Source of the DNA: Mucilaginibacter psychrotolerans
GTDB taxonomy: Bacteria > Bacteroidota > Bacteroidia > Sphingobacteriales > Sphingobacteriaceae
NCBI RefSeq assembly: GCF_004519315.1
Contig: NZ_SOZE01000033.1
Span: 1-61,675, forward strand
Length of the DNA: 61,675 bases
Reading direction: 5' to 3'
Shown: positions 17,036 through 25,325 of the stretch, piece by piece
How the letters are laid out: each line of letters starts with the position of its first letter
Position numbering within the stretch: the stretch's first letter is position 1
Made by a program: the position numbers and the translations under genes
The notes under the pieces: model-generated
Seen by the model: the letters and a program-made list of their open reading frames with translations, nothing else
Told to the model about the DNA's origin: nothing
The model's database searches: none

Positions 17036-17087
17036 ATGTTAGTTTATTTTCGTCAGCCCTTCCATAACCACAAAGAATCGAACAGTC

Positions 17088-17103
17088 CCCCACAGCTGTG
17101 GGG
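17088..17103. repeat. 16-bp perfect palindrome CCCCACAGCTGTGGGG
   Basis: An uninterrupted palindrome lies 53 bp beyond the 3' end of the large GH18-NodB-GT2 gene. It is preceded by AACCACAAAGAA (17067-17078), a word like the one at the ends of the GxxExxY unit at 36015. It may be a repeat remnant or a protein-binding site; there is no T-run. Confidence 0.4.
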
Positions 17104-17156
17104 AGCGTGAGTTAAATGGGCGAACAATAGGAAAGTCGTAATACTGATTCGCCTAC

Positions 17157-20100
17157 CTACTTCGTCCCTACGTTTGGCTCCTCGCTCTCCAAATCTTCTT
17201 TTTTGATGCTTACGTTGCCGGTACGTTTCAGTACGCCCCAGCCGCTCAGCTCGCCTTTGAGAGCCTTGCGGATGGCTTTGAACAGGATGTAGTACATCAG
17301 TTGTCGCCAGATGAAACGCTGCGGGATAATGTACACCAGCTTTTTATAGCTTTCCTTTTCCATCTTGAACGCGATGATGGCCACCAGGAAATCTACCAGC
17401 ACGAACACCACGTAATAGATGAGTATCTTCTCCGGCTTATCGCCCAGCAAACCGAATATCATCATCAGATCGGCCAGTGGCGAAAACAATGGCAGCAGTA
17501 TCTGGAAGATGAGGATATTAGGCATACCCACCATGCCAAAGAATTTGTACTTTTTATTGAAGAGTGCATCGCGGTTTTTCCAGAAGCTTTGTATTACGCC
17601 AAAACTCCAGCGGAAGCGTTGTTTCAGCAACATGTTGAGCGATTCGGGCGCTTCGGTGTACGCCACGGCCTCGGCACTGTTCTTTACAATGTAGCCCGCC
17701 TTCAGTATGCGCATGGTAAGGTCGCAGTCTTCGGCCAGGGTATCGTAAGTAAAGCCGCCCGCTTTGGCTATTGCCTCTTTGCTAAACGCGCCAATGGCAC
17801 CGGGCACCACGGTAATGCTATTGATCAGGTCGAACGCACGGCGATCCATATTCTGGGCCGTGATGTATTCTATCGATTGCCAGCGGGTGATAATGTTGAT
17901 CTCGTTGGCCACTTTAACCGTACCGGCTACCGCGCCAATTTCGGCATCGGTAAAGTAGCTCATCAGTTGGTAAATGGCATCGCTACGCAGCTGGGTATCG
18001 GCATCTATACAAACCACATAATCGTATTTGGCCTGCGCTATACCGAAGTTTAATGCCGAGGCCTTGCCGCCGTTGGGTTTGGTTAAAACACGCACCAGCG
18101 GATGGTTATCATAAGCGGCCTTTACCACCTCATATGTGTTATCCTTAGAGCCATCGTCTATAAACAGCACCTCGAAGTTGTGGTACTCCAGCTTCAGCAG
18201 GCTTTCGATAGTTGCGGCGGCGGTTACCTCTTCGTTATACGCAGGTACAATTATGCTTACGGCGGGAAGGGGACTGGTAGGCGCAACCCGTTCCTTTTTA
18301 TCGCCCATAAATTGGCGCACGGCCAAAACGCCTATCAAAACAATGCGCCCGAGGGCAAGAAAAATGGCCGACAGGAACAGGTAAAAGATAAACTTGTTGC
18401 CTAAAAAGAAGCCTACGATAACTACATCGTAAAAGCGCCCCCAAACGGTTTTGTCGTCTGAAGTGGGCATGGGCATTAGGTCGTCCTTGGTTTTATCCAA
18501 CACATCGGCAATGGTGGTAAACTGGTAGCCATGCGCTTTAAAGTAGTGGATAATTTCGGGCAGTGCCTTCACGGTTTCTTCTCGGGTATCGCCGCCGGCA
18601 TCGTGCAGTAATATCATCGAGCCATTGTCCTTTTGCCTGATGGTGCGGGCTACGATGCTATCTGCGGTAACGCCGGGCTGCCAGTCCCATGGGTCGATAG
18701 ACTCGCCTATGGTAATATAGCTTTGGCGGCGGCTCTCGGCCACGGGAATAACCTCGGCGAGAGTTTGCGGCTCGGCATCGGCATTAAACGGCGGGCGGAA
18801 CAATATGGTGCTACGCCCGGTAACCGATTCGATCAATTTACGGGTGGCGTTCAGCTCCAGGTTTACCCTGTCTATACTAATGGTAGAAATATCGGGGTGA
18901 AAGAACGTATGGTTACCAATTTCGTACCCTTCATCATATATCCTTTTCAGAAGGGGGATATTCTTTTCAGCCATGGAACCAACAATAAAGAAAGATGCAG
19001 GCACTTTTTCGCGTTTAAGGATATCCAGGATGCGTGGTGTAAAATCAGGGTCGGGACCATCATCGAACGTGAGCACTACTTTGCCCTTCTTTAAACCATA
19101 CCTGCGTATCACGTATTTAGATGGTAGCTTGATGTAAGTTTGATTGGTGATGGTGAAATTTTTCGGATCCATCGTTACCGCTATCTTGCCGGTATCGGGC
19201 GTGGTGATCAAATCCAATACCTCGCCGCCGTCTCCCGCGTAATCTATTTTATCGTTAAGGCCTACGGTATTGAAGTGTTTGATATCGATGCCTGTTTTGC
19301 GCAAAGAATCTATCGAGAGGTTCTTTTGGAAGAACGACCACAGGCGCGGATCCTCGGCACCTAAACGCCAAAGGGCAACCCCACCGGTAGACCAGTCATC
19401 GGCCATGCGGATAATGTTGAAATTAGTAACCGCATCGGCAAAGTAAACGATGTGGTTAAAGCCATCGTTGCCCAGGTAATTGAAATGCAAGTTGGCCGAT
19501 ACCGGATCGAACTTAATGGTTGCCTTTTTTTGCTTGGCTGTACTAATGGCCTGCTGGTATCCTGCAGCCACACCTATGCTGTTCTCGGGCCAATCGAAGC
19601 CGCCCCCGGCTATAGCAAAAATCACTTTTTCGCTGGGAATGATAGAGCAAACCTCATCCAATATCTCTTCTGCCCAATGCTGGTTGCTTATTTCGCCCGA
19701 GTTACTACCATCGTAATGCTGGTCTATGGCCATCACAAAGATGAAATCATTGATATGCTGCAGGCGTTTCAGGTCATAAGCCTCATCCTCGGGCACTATA
19801 TTTTGTGTTACCAGCAAATCATTTGCATGCAGGGTGGTATAAAGTTCATTTTGGAAAGCGATGTAGTTTTTACTATTGCGGTCCTTCACATCGTCCAGAT
19901 CCACATTCACGCCCTGAAACTTATAAAACTTAAGCTTATCTACAATGCTATTGATAAATGCCGTGCGGATCTTTTTATTACTGATAATGTGCTCTACCTC
20001 TTCAACATCGTACCCACCTTTAATATTATCGTAATTATTTAGCGTTACCAGTATTTGCTTTTTGTACTTTTTATTGAGGTTGATCAGCCCGGTATCTATC

Positions 20101-20537
20101 TGCACTTTAAGCGAATCGGACTTTTGGCTAAAGCCGAACCCTTCGGTAACCACCATATCCAGCCGGTTCATATATAGCTGCAGCGAGTTATAAGCCTGCG
20201 GTTCCCAGGGCCGGTAAAAGGCAGCGTTTATACGGTTAGCATTGTTGGGGTGCTTTAGCTGGTGCAGATGGCGGGCACGGGTAATTTGCTCTATTACAGC
20301 TTTTTCTACCTTAAAATCTTTAAAACGCTTAGATTTTTTAAGCGCCTCGAGGTCTTCTTTAGATATCTTTTTAGGGGCCGGATCCAGATTGGGCAGCAAA
20401 GGATATTCTTTAGATGTAATGGTAACCGCAGCTGCAACCGCGCCGAACAAAATGATTACCAAAAAAATGCGGCTGATCCATTTGAAGCGGTTCCACCTGC
20501 CGGGATCATCAGCCTGAAAGACCTGTTTGTTGGACAT
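17157..20537 (-). CDS. GH18-NodB deacetylase-GT2 glycosyltransferase fusion
   Basis: The 1126-residue membrane protein joins three enzymes. After an N-terminal membrane anchor (21-42) comes a GH18-like barrel (about 105-410), then a NodB polysaccharide deacetylase (about 485-680) with TFDDGPD (Asp492/Asp493), HTFFH (His543, His547) and RPPF (Arg581). Membrane helices (about 703-742) lead to a processive GT2 domain (about 755-985) with DDG (795), DAD (845-847), AEDCD (935-939) and QRFRW (973-977), then C-terminal helices. The set matches synthesis, deacetylation and trimming of a beta-linked N-acetylglucosamine polymer, as PgaC plus PgaB do in poly-GlcNAc systems, but in one chain. In the GH18 motif the usual DxxDxDxE reads QGVNVDLD, so the catalytic Glu is Asp215. 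Confidence 0.92.
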   Translation of the reverse strand: MSNKQVFQADDPGRWNRFKWISRIFLVIILFGAVAAAVTITSKEYPLLPNLDPAPKKISKEDLEALKKSKRFKDFKVEKAVIEQITRARHLHQLKHPNNANRINAAFYRPWEPQAYNSLQLYMNRLDMVVTEGFGFSQKSDSLKVQIDTGLINLNKKYKKQILVTLNNYDNIKGGYDVEEVEHIISNKKIRTAFINSIVDKLKFYKFQGVNVDLDDVKDRNSKNYIAFQNELYTTLHANDLLVTQNIVPEDEAYDLKRLQHINDFIFVMAIDQHYDGSNSGEISNQHWAEEILDEVCSIIPSEKVIFAIAGGGFDWPENSIGVAAGYQQAISTAKQKKATIKFDPVSANLHFNYLGNDGFNHIVYFADAVTNFNIIRMADDWSTGGVALWRLGAEDPRLWSFFQKNLSIDSLRKTGIDIKHFNTVGLNDKIDYAGDGGEVLDLITTPDTGKIAVTMDPKNFTITNQTYIKLPSKYVIRRYGLKKGKVVLTFDDGPDPDFTPRILDILKREKVPASFFIVGSMAEKNIPLLKRIYDEGYEIGNHTFFHPDISTISIDRVNLELNATRKLIESVTGRSTILFRPPFNADAEPQTLAEVIPVAESRRQSYITIGESIDPWDWQPGVTADSIVARTIRQKDNGSMILLHDAGGDTREETVKALPEIIHYFKAHGYQFTTIADVLDKTKDDLMPMPTSDDKTVWGRFYDVVIVGFFLGNKFIFYLFLSAIFLALGRIVLIGVLAVRQFMGDKKERVAPTSPLPAVSIIVPAYNEEVTAAATIESLLKLEYHNFEVLFIDDGSKDNTYEVVKAAYDNHPLVRVLTKPNGGKASALNFGIAQAKYDYVVCIDADTQLRSDAIYQLMSYFTDAEIGAVAGTVKVANEINIITRWQSIEYITAQNMDRRAFDLINSITVVPGAIGAFSKEAIAKAGGFTYDTLAEDCDLTMRILKAGYIVKNSAEAVAYTEAPESLNMLLKQRFRWSFGVIQSFWKNRDALFNKKYKFFGMVGMPNILIFQILLPLFSPLADLMMIFGLLGDKPEKILIYYVVFVLVDFLVAIIAFKMEKESYKKLVYIIPQRFIWRQLMYYILFKAIRKALKGELSGWGVLKRTGNVSIKKEDLESEEPNVGTK

Positions 20538-20590
20538 GAAAAGTATTTAAAACGATTAGGTTATGGTAGGGCAAAAAATACGCAACAACA

Positions 20591-20752
20591 CTATTTAGCC
20601 TGTTTTTGCGGCTCGATGGCAGAAAAATCTACCCCGCATTTACAGTTACTGCCGCAGCTTTTTTTTGCAGTTACGGTATTATACAACATACGGGCCACAT
20701 AAAAAACGGCTGCAATAAATAATATTACTATAATAATTGCCTGGATGTTCAT
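20591..20752 (-). CDS. FeoB-associated Cys-rich membrane protein
   Basis: The 53-residue product has one N-terminal membrane helix (IIIVILFIAAVFYVARMLY) followed by a short tail with four cysteines in KKSCGSNCKCG, the layout of the FeoB-associated Cys-rich membrane protein family. In other genomes such proteins lie beside the ferrous-iron transporter feoB; no feoB is in this window, and the gene stands between the polysaccharide fusion and an ATP-grasp-like gene. It may bind metal at the membrane; the function is not established. Confidence 0.65.
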   Translation of the reverse strand: MNIQAIIIVILFIAAVFYVARMLYNTVTAKKSCGSNCKCGVDFSAIEPQKQAK

Positions 20753-20818
20753 GGCTGCAAAATTAATACATTTATATATACGTACAGACTATTAAAAAAG
20801 TATAAAGTTTATTAACGC

Positions 20819-22012
20819 TTACTTGTGCATAAATGCCACCGTGCCACCCACCCAATCAAAATCTTTATTATAACGTACGCCTATCATTTTGCCACGGCTT
20901 AAGCGTGCTAGGTTTATGGCAAGGGTTGGTTGCGCATCGCCATCGGGCCAAAGGTAAAGCAGTCGTATCTCTACTTTTACGCCGCCATCGGGTGCTTGCA
21001 GTACGGGCTCGTAGCTTACCTTTTCCTGTAATATCCAGTTCTCGGGGTCGGGTATTTTGGCGATGTCGCCGTCAGTAACATCAATGATGACGCCTTGGCC
21101 TGCAAAGCTGAATAAGGGCTTCAGCACATAATTCTGCAAATCCTCAGGTACCGTTTTCAGTTCGTGCAAAAACTGCGTCTTAGGAATGCACTCACCCTGC
21201 AAAAATGGCATGGTAAACTTGCTGACGCGGTAGAACCAGTTAGGATGCGTAATCCACTCCACATCCAGCGGCTGCCGGATATCGACCACCTTGCTGAATA
21301 TTTCCGGGTCGCCCTCAATTTCGTCGAATATCAAGCGGTTATAGATGCGTTTGATGCGCTTCTTTTCTTCACCCTGCATATAAAATAGCTGGTTACCTTC
21401 CTGTATCAAATCTTCCAGCGAAACTACCGGCGTGCCGATGTATCGCTCGGTGATATAAAAATCAACTGCGGTTTTTTGTTTGGGCGCGTTCACATCCATC
21501 AGTACCACTTCATGGGGCTGGTAAGGGCCGAGGATGGTTTTTTTGAGCAGGGCGAGGTAGCCCGACTTATCCAAACCATTGAAATAAATGCTTTGGTTGC
21601 CGGGGATATGGAAAGTATGCCGGTAGTTTTCGCCCAAATGCACCTGGAAACCATACAAGGATGGGAAGCCCTGCAGTTCTATCAGTTTGGGTACGATGTT
21701 GCCTGCATCATCTTTACAAACCCCAAAATCCAGCGCGATGAAATGCGGGTGATCGTTTTCGTTGGCTACGCGCCATTTATCGGGTATGGAACGCTCGGTT
21801 AATTCTTTGAAATCTGGCTGTAATATCTTATCCACTATCTCCTGCCCTGCCTGCAGCAGCTTGTCCCTAAAATCGTCCGTTAAAAAAACGGGCGTTTCTG
21901 CAATGCGGAACTCGATAGGATTTTTGAGCCCATCGTTCAGCGATAATAAAAACTCCGCGTACTTCTCTTCGGTAAAGTTTTGGTTATAGGTGGTTCTGAT
22001 AGATGGGTTCAT
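20819..22012 (-). CDS. ATP-grasp-like ligase of amidoligase cluster
   Basis: The 397-residue cytoplasmic protein has ATP-grasp-like elements in its C-terminal third: YVLKPLFSFAGQGVIID (glycine loop with lysine), WILQEKV, EIRLLYLW, and a terminal INLARLSRGK. The N-terminal two thirds contain LIELQGFPSLYGFQVHLG and are not recognised. It is the last gene of a minus-strand series that also has a glutamine amidotransferase, a carboxylate-amine ligase and a second ATP-grasp, so it probably forms an amide or peptide bond. The substrate is unknown; the family assignment rests on motifs only. Confidence 0.65.
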   Translation of the reverse strand: MNPSIRTTYNQNFTEEKYAEFLLSLNDGLKNPIEFRIAETPVFLTDDFRDKLLQAGQEIVDKILQPDFKELTERSIPDKWRVANENDHPHFIALDFGVCKDDAGNIVPKLIELQGFPSLYGFQVHLGENYRHTFHIPGNQSIYFNGLDKSGYLALLKKTILGPYQPHEVVLMDVNAPKQKTAVDFYITERYIGTPVVSLEDLIQEGNQLFYMQGEEKKRIKRIYNRLIFDEIEGDPEIFSKVVDIRQPLDVEWITHPNWFYRVSKFTMPFLQGECIPKTQFLHELKTVPEDLQNYVLKPLFSFAGQGVIIDVTDGDIAKIPDPENWILQEKVSYEPVLQAPDGGVKVEIRLLYLWPDGDAQPTLAINLARLSRGKMIGVRYNKDFDWVGGTVAFMHK

Positions 22013-22041
22013 GGTGATTTGTTTTTCTTTTAACCTCTCCT

Positions 22042-22240
22042 TGTCATCCTGAGGAACGAAGGATCTATTAACGAACTGTGCATCGTCGCTTTGCTTTGTG
22101 ACTATTCAGATGCTTCGCTATCGCTTAACATGACAGGGCTTTTTTATTTTTAATCTTGAGGAACGAAGAATCTGCTAATCAGTTAAGCATTGCCGCTTTG
22201 CAAATCGGTGAATAGATGCTTCGTTCCTCAGCATGACAAA
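22042..22240. repeat. Two ~90-bp palindromic repeat elements (family GAGGAACGAAG)
   Basis: Two copies (22042-22137 and 22153-22240) of an element that starts near TGTCATCCTGAGGAACGAAG and ends near CTTCGTTCCTCAGCATGACA; the ends are inverted complements of about 25 bp. More copies lie at 22583-22888 on the other side of a GIY-YIG gene. The element has no ORF and looks like a MITE or BIME-type repeat. Confidence 0.85.
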
Positions 22241-22243
22241 TCT

Positions 22244-22573
22244 TTATCCGGTAAACACCGGTGGCCAATCCATAATCTCGCTATTTAAGAAATTCCAATT
22301 CCGGTTTTCTTCTTCTATCAATTTTATCTTTTTCGCCCTCAACCAGCCCTTTATTTCTTTCTCGCGCTCAATAGCGTGATTTATATATTGATGCCGTTCG
22401 TATAAGACTAAATAAAAACACTTGTATTTGGCCGTAAAACTATCCGACTGCCCTTTGCCCAAATAATGCTCATACAATCTTCTTTCCAAATCATTGGTAA
22501 CACCTGTATATAATACTGTTTTGGTATAATTGGTTAAAATGTATGTATAAAAATTATATTGTCGCATTTGCAC
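22244..22573 (-). CDS. GIY-YIG endonuclease-domain protein
   Basis: The 109-residue protein is a single GIY-YIG nuclease domain: FYTYILTN (8-15), LYTGVTNDLERRLYEH (21-36, containing the YIG-equivalent YTG and the catalytic Arg at 31/32), and the downstream Glu in IEREKEIKGW (68-77). Members of this stand-alone group (YhbQ/UPF0213-like) are small and of uncertain role. The gene is wedged between copies of the ~90-bp GAGGAACGAAG repeat, with only three bases between its stop and one copy and about ten between its start and another, suggesting gene and repeat move or persist together. It interrupts the amidoligase gene series. Confidence 0.9.
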   Translation of the reverse strand: MQMRQYNFYTYILTNYTKTVLYTGVTNDLERRLYEHYLGKGQSDSFTAKYKCFYLVLYERHQYINHAIEREKEIKGWLRAKKIKLIEEENRNWNFLNSEIMDWPPVFTG

Positions 22574-22582
22574 GTTTATTAC

Positions 22583-22888
22583 TTTGTGGCGACTTAGATG
22601 CTTCGCTTTCGCTCAGCATGACAAAGGTTTGCAATTCTTGTTGTATCCTGTTCTTTCCTCTGCATGACAGACGCCATTAGTTTCTCCTTGTCATCCTGAG
22701 GAACGAAGGATCTATTGGCCACTGTGTAGAGCCGATTTGCTTTGTGGTTATTAGATGCTTCGTGCCTCAGCATAACAAACGGGATTATTTTTCTCGTTGT
22801 CATCCTGAGGAACGAAGGATCTATTGGCCACTGTGCAGGGCCGGTTTACTTTGTGGCGATCAGATGCTTCGTTCCTCAGCATGACAAA
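22583..22888. repeat. Array of GAGGAACGAAG-family elements
   Basis: A half element (22583-22625), a decayed fragment (about 22628-22670) and two full elements (22689-22779 and 22798-22888) follow one another. The two full copies are nearly identical, differing at about ten positions, which suggests recent duplication. The half element lies directly upstream of the GIY-YIG start codon. Confidence 0.85.
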
Positions 22889-22901
22889 CTGTATAATGTT
22901 T

Positions 22902-23732
22902 TTACGCTTCTAATCTTTCTACGCCCAATATCGCCGCATCCAAAAAATTGGGGATGATGGTGCTTTGGGTGTGTGCTATCTTGTCCGGGTCGTCCAGCCT
23001 GCGCAGCATTTCTTTGTACTTGGTTTCGCCGTGCTCGTTAATAACCTCTTCCTTTTTTTCAGGGCGCAGCAGCATGGTTTTAATACCCTGCGGGTCGGCC
23101 TCGGGGTGGAACTGCGTGGCTATAAAATACGCGTTAAAGCGTATGGCCATCATAGCCTGGGGCAAGTGGACGTGTGGGCGTTCTTTTTCCAACGCAAGCA
23201 AGGTCATGCCCAATTCTTCAAACCGGGCCATATCGGGGTTTATTACCTGCCAACTGCGCGAGTCTACGGTGTAGAAGGGATCGTACAGGTTCTCGAAAAC
23301 CTGGTCCTGCTTGCCCTCACCCGTTAAATGCACCGGTAATATACCGAATGATGGTGAGCGGCGCAAGCCAATCTCCCCCAGGCCGTATTTGCGGCACATC
23401 AACTGAAAGGAATGGCACACAAAAAACACATGTTTCTTATTGGGACTATCGCTTTGGTTATGCGCCTCCAGTTTATCAATCAGGCTGAAATATTTCTTCT
23501 CCCACTCGGTGCCTTCGCTGTCTATCGGGCTGCCAGGGCCACCGCTGGATATATATGCATCAAAGTTAAGGCCCGGTACCTGCGCCTTTCGGCGCACATC
23601 AAAAACCTGATAAGTTAAATTAAGGCCGTGCTTAGCCTTGTAGCGCTCCAGTATCTCCCGGAAACCCCGCATCCCCTCATTCGCAATGCCATCGTATAAA
23701 TCTAATATGGCAATCTTTATTTCCGGTTTCAT
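22902..23732 (-). CDS. Class I glutamine amidotransferase-like protein
   Basis: The 276-residue protein has the class I GATase triad: Cys106 in FFVCHSFQ, and His209 and Glu211 in TQFHPEAD, plus the oxyanion-type glycine segment SSGGPGSP (62-69). Such domains hydrolyse glutamine to feed ammonia to a partner ligase, or hydrolyse gamma-glutamyl bonds. The elbow reads CHS rather than the common CxG, so activity may differ from the textbook enzymes. It lies 94 bp downstream of the GCS2-type ligase on the same strand and probably works with it. Confidence 0.87.
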   Translation of the reverse strand: MKPEIKIAILDLYDGIANEGMRGFREILERYKAKHGLNLTYQVFDVRRKAQVPGLNFDAYISSGGPGSPIDSEGTEWEKKYFSLIDKLEAHNQSDSPNKKHVFFVCHSFQLMCRKYGLGEIGLRRSPSFGILPVHLTGEGKQDQVFENLYDPFYTVDSRSWQVINPDMARFEELGMTLLALEKERPHVHLPQAMMAIRFNAYFIATQFHPEADPQGIKTMLLRPEKKEEVINEHGETKYKEMLRRLDDPDKIAHTQSTIIPNFLDAAILGVERLEA

Positions 23733-23735
23733 AAG

Positions 23736-23826
23736 CCCCCTCTAAATCTCCCCCGGTAGGGGAGACTTTTTTGTTTTTACTTTAAATATCTTAAGCCCTC
23801 CCTACCGGGGAGGGTTTGGGTGGGGC
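23736..23826. repeat. CCCCGGTAGGGGAG inverted repeat
   Basis: AATCTCCCCCGGTAGGGGAG and, 45 bases later, CCCTCCCTACCGGGGAGGG form an imperfect inverted repeat that fills the gap between the amidotransferase and the carboxylate-amine ligase genes. It is a third repeat type within one operon-like gene series. Confidence 0.7.
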
Positions 23827-24924
23827 CTATATCCCCTTCAATGTTTGCGATGTAATGTAATCTACCACGTCTTCAAAGTTATTGTTTTGGTTGTAAACAG
23901 CCAACTGCCTGTCGGCGCCGGTACCGTGCTCCAGTATTTTATGCACGTACTGGAGATCGTCGCGGCAGCCCAGGTCATCCACCACATCATCAATAAAATC
24001 AAGCAGTTCCAATATCAGTGCGCGGGTGTTTACTTCCAGTTCCTTGCCAAAATCTATCATTTTACCGTCGATACCATAACGCGCGGCACGCCATTTATTT
24101 TCGTTGATAAGCGCGCGGTTGTAGGTGATAAACTTCATGTTGCTCAAGCGGAGTTTATAGAGCTTGGCACAAATGCACTGGAACAGCGCTACAAAAACCA
24201 TGGTCTCATCTATCAGCATCGGGCAATCGCACACGCGGAATTCGATGGTTTCGAAAAAGGGGTGCACGCGCAAATCCCACCATATTTTTTTGGCGTTATC
24301 AATACAATTGGTTTTTACCAGCAGCTTTACGTAATTGTCGTAATCTTCAATGCTGGCGAAATAATCGGGGATGCCCGTCCTCGGGAATTTATCAAACACT
24401 TTGGTACGAAACGATTTATAACCTGTATTCCTCCCCTCCCAAAACGGCGAATTGGTAGATAGTGCATACACATGCGGCAGAAAATACCTTGCCTGGTTGG
24501 CAATGTGTATAGCCATATCGCGCGATTGGATACCCACATGCACATGCAGCCCAAAGATGAGGTTAGAGCGGGCTGCTTCCTGCAGTTCGTCTACGATATC
24601 GAAATACCTCGGGTGATCGGTTATAAGCTGGTGCTGCCAGTGCGAAAAGGGGTGCGTACCTGCTGCGCCAATGCGCAGGCCAATATCGCCTGCCAACTGG
24701 GCCACCGTGCCGCGCAATTTGCCCACCTCCTTGCGCGCCTCATCGGTATTACGGCAAATGTGGGTACCCACCTCCACAACCGCCTGGTGCATCTCGGCCT
24801 TTACCTGATCCTCGTGTATCTTCTGCGCCGCATCTACTATTTTCTGCTCATGCGATTTTAGCTCCCTGCTCACAGGGTCAACCACCATAAATTCTTCTTC
24901 AACGCCTAAGGTGAATTTGTTCAT
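23827..24924 (-). CDS. Carboxylate-amine ligase, GCS2/YbdK family
   Basis: The 365-residue enzyme starts FTLGVEEEFMVVDP, the glutamate-cysteine-ligase type 2 signature, with later HVHVGI and ETIEFRVCD segments that supply metal and ATP ligands. Family members join a carboxylate to an amine with ATP; YbdK-type proteins have weak glutamate-cysteine ligase activity, and their real substrates are mostly unknown. The context (two ATP-grasp-type ligases, amidotransferase, esterase) suggests a role in building a small peptide-like or amide metabolite rather than glutathione. Confidence 0.93.
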   Translation of the reverse strand: MNKFTLGVEEEFMVVDPVSRELKSHEQKIVDAAQKIHEDQVKAEMHQAVVEVGTHICRNTDEARKEVGKLRGTVAQLAGDIGLRIGAAGTHPFSHWQHQLITDHPRYFDIVDELQEAARSNLIFGLHVHVGIQSRDMAIHIANQARYFLPHVYALSTNSPFWEGRNTGYKSFRTKVFDKFPRTGIPDYFASIEDYDNYVKLLVKTNCIDNAKKIWWDLRVHPFFETIEFRVCDCPMLIDETMVFVALFQCICAKLYKLRLSNMKFITYNRALINENKWRAARYGIDGKMIDFGKELEVNTRALILELLDFIDDVVDDLGCRDDLQYVHKILEHGTGADRQLAVYNQNNNFEDVVDYITSQTLKGI

Positions 24925-24995
24925 AATTGGTTAGGGGTTTGGTTACCTATAATTTGGTTTCTTCTCTGTTCTTTCAATCCCGGGCGTTCCCGCTT

Positions 24996-25270
24996 ACCAA
25001 CGGGCGGGCTTTCCTCGTGTTCCGTCCCTTAAAAGGAAAGGCAATTAAGCAGTACTGCCGCTTCTTTGCCGTTGGTTTCAACCAACGGGATAGAGGAGTT
25101 ATCCTCATGCTCCGTCCCTTAAAAGGGGTGGCAATTACGCAGTGTGGCCGTTTCATTGCCGTTGGTTTCAACCAACGGGCGGGCATTCCTCGAGTTCCGT
25201 CCCTTAAAAGGGACGGCAATTAAGCAGTATTGCCGCTCATTGCCCTTTGGTTTCAACCAACGGAAGAGAG
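24996..25270. repeat. Tandem 85-90-bp repeats with internal palindromes
   Basis: Three successive units begin at ACCAACGG (24996, 25081, 25171, with a fourth start at 25256). Each holds a short palindrome GTTGGTTTCAACCAAC at its junction and CCCTTAAAAGGG in the middle, plus a GGCAATTA/GCAGTxxxGCCG segment. Open frames crossing this region on both strands are repeat artefacts. The unit length and lack of unique spacers argue against CRISPR. Confidence 0.85.
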
Positions 25271-25272
25271 TT

Positions 25273-25317
25273 GTATCACCATAGCGATGGGTTTTAAACC
25301 CATCGCTATGGTGATAC
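25273..25317. repeat. 45-nt near-perfect palindrome
   Basis: Two 22-base arms (core CACCATAGCGATGGGTTT and its exact complement) flank a single central T, nine bases past the stop codon of the ATP-grasp gene. The hairpin has no T-run, so it may protect an mRNA 3' end, pause RNA polymerase, or be a mobile repeat. It abuts the tandem repeat block. Confidence 0.9.
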
Positions 25318-25325
25318 ATTATTTC

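Noticed and set aside
17301..18053. 250-codon plus-strand frame
   Set aside because: It is antisense to the GT2 domain of the large fusion; no independent support.
22594..22957. Short frames of about 70 codons across the GAGGAACGAAG repeats
   Set aside because: They are read-through of the repeat elements and have no domain pattern.
24996..25270. CRISPR array
   Set aside because: The units are 85-90 bp with nearly full-length similarity and only three copies; there are no unique spacers and no cas genes.
24927..25319. Open frames of 66-98 codons on both strands
   Set aside because: They run through the tandem repeat and palindrome; their repetitive translations mirror the repeat units.
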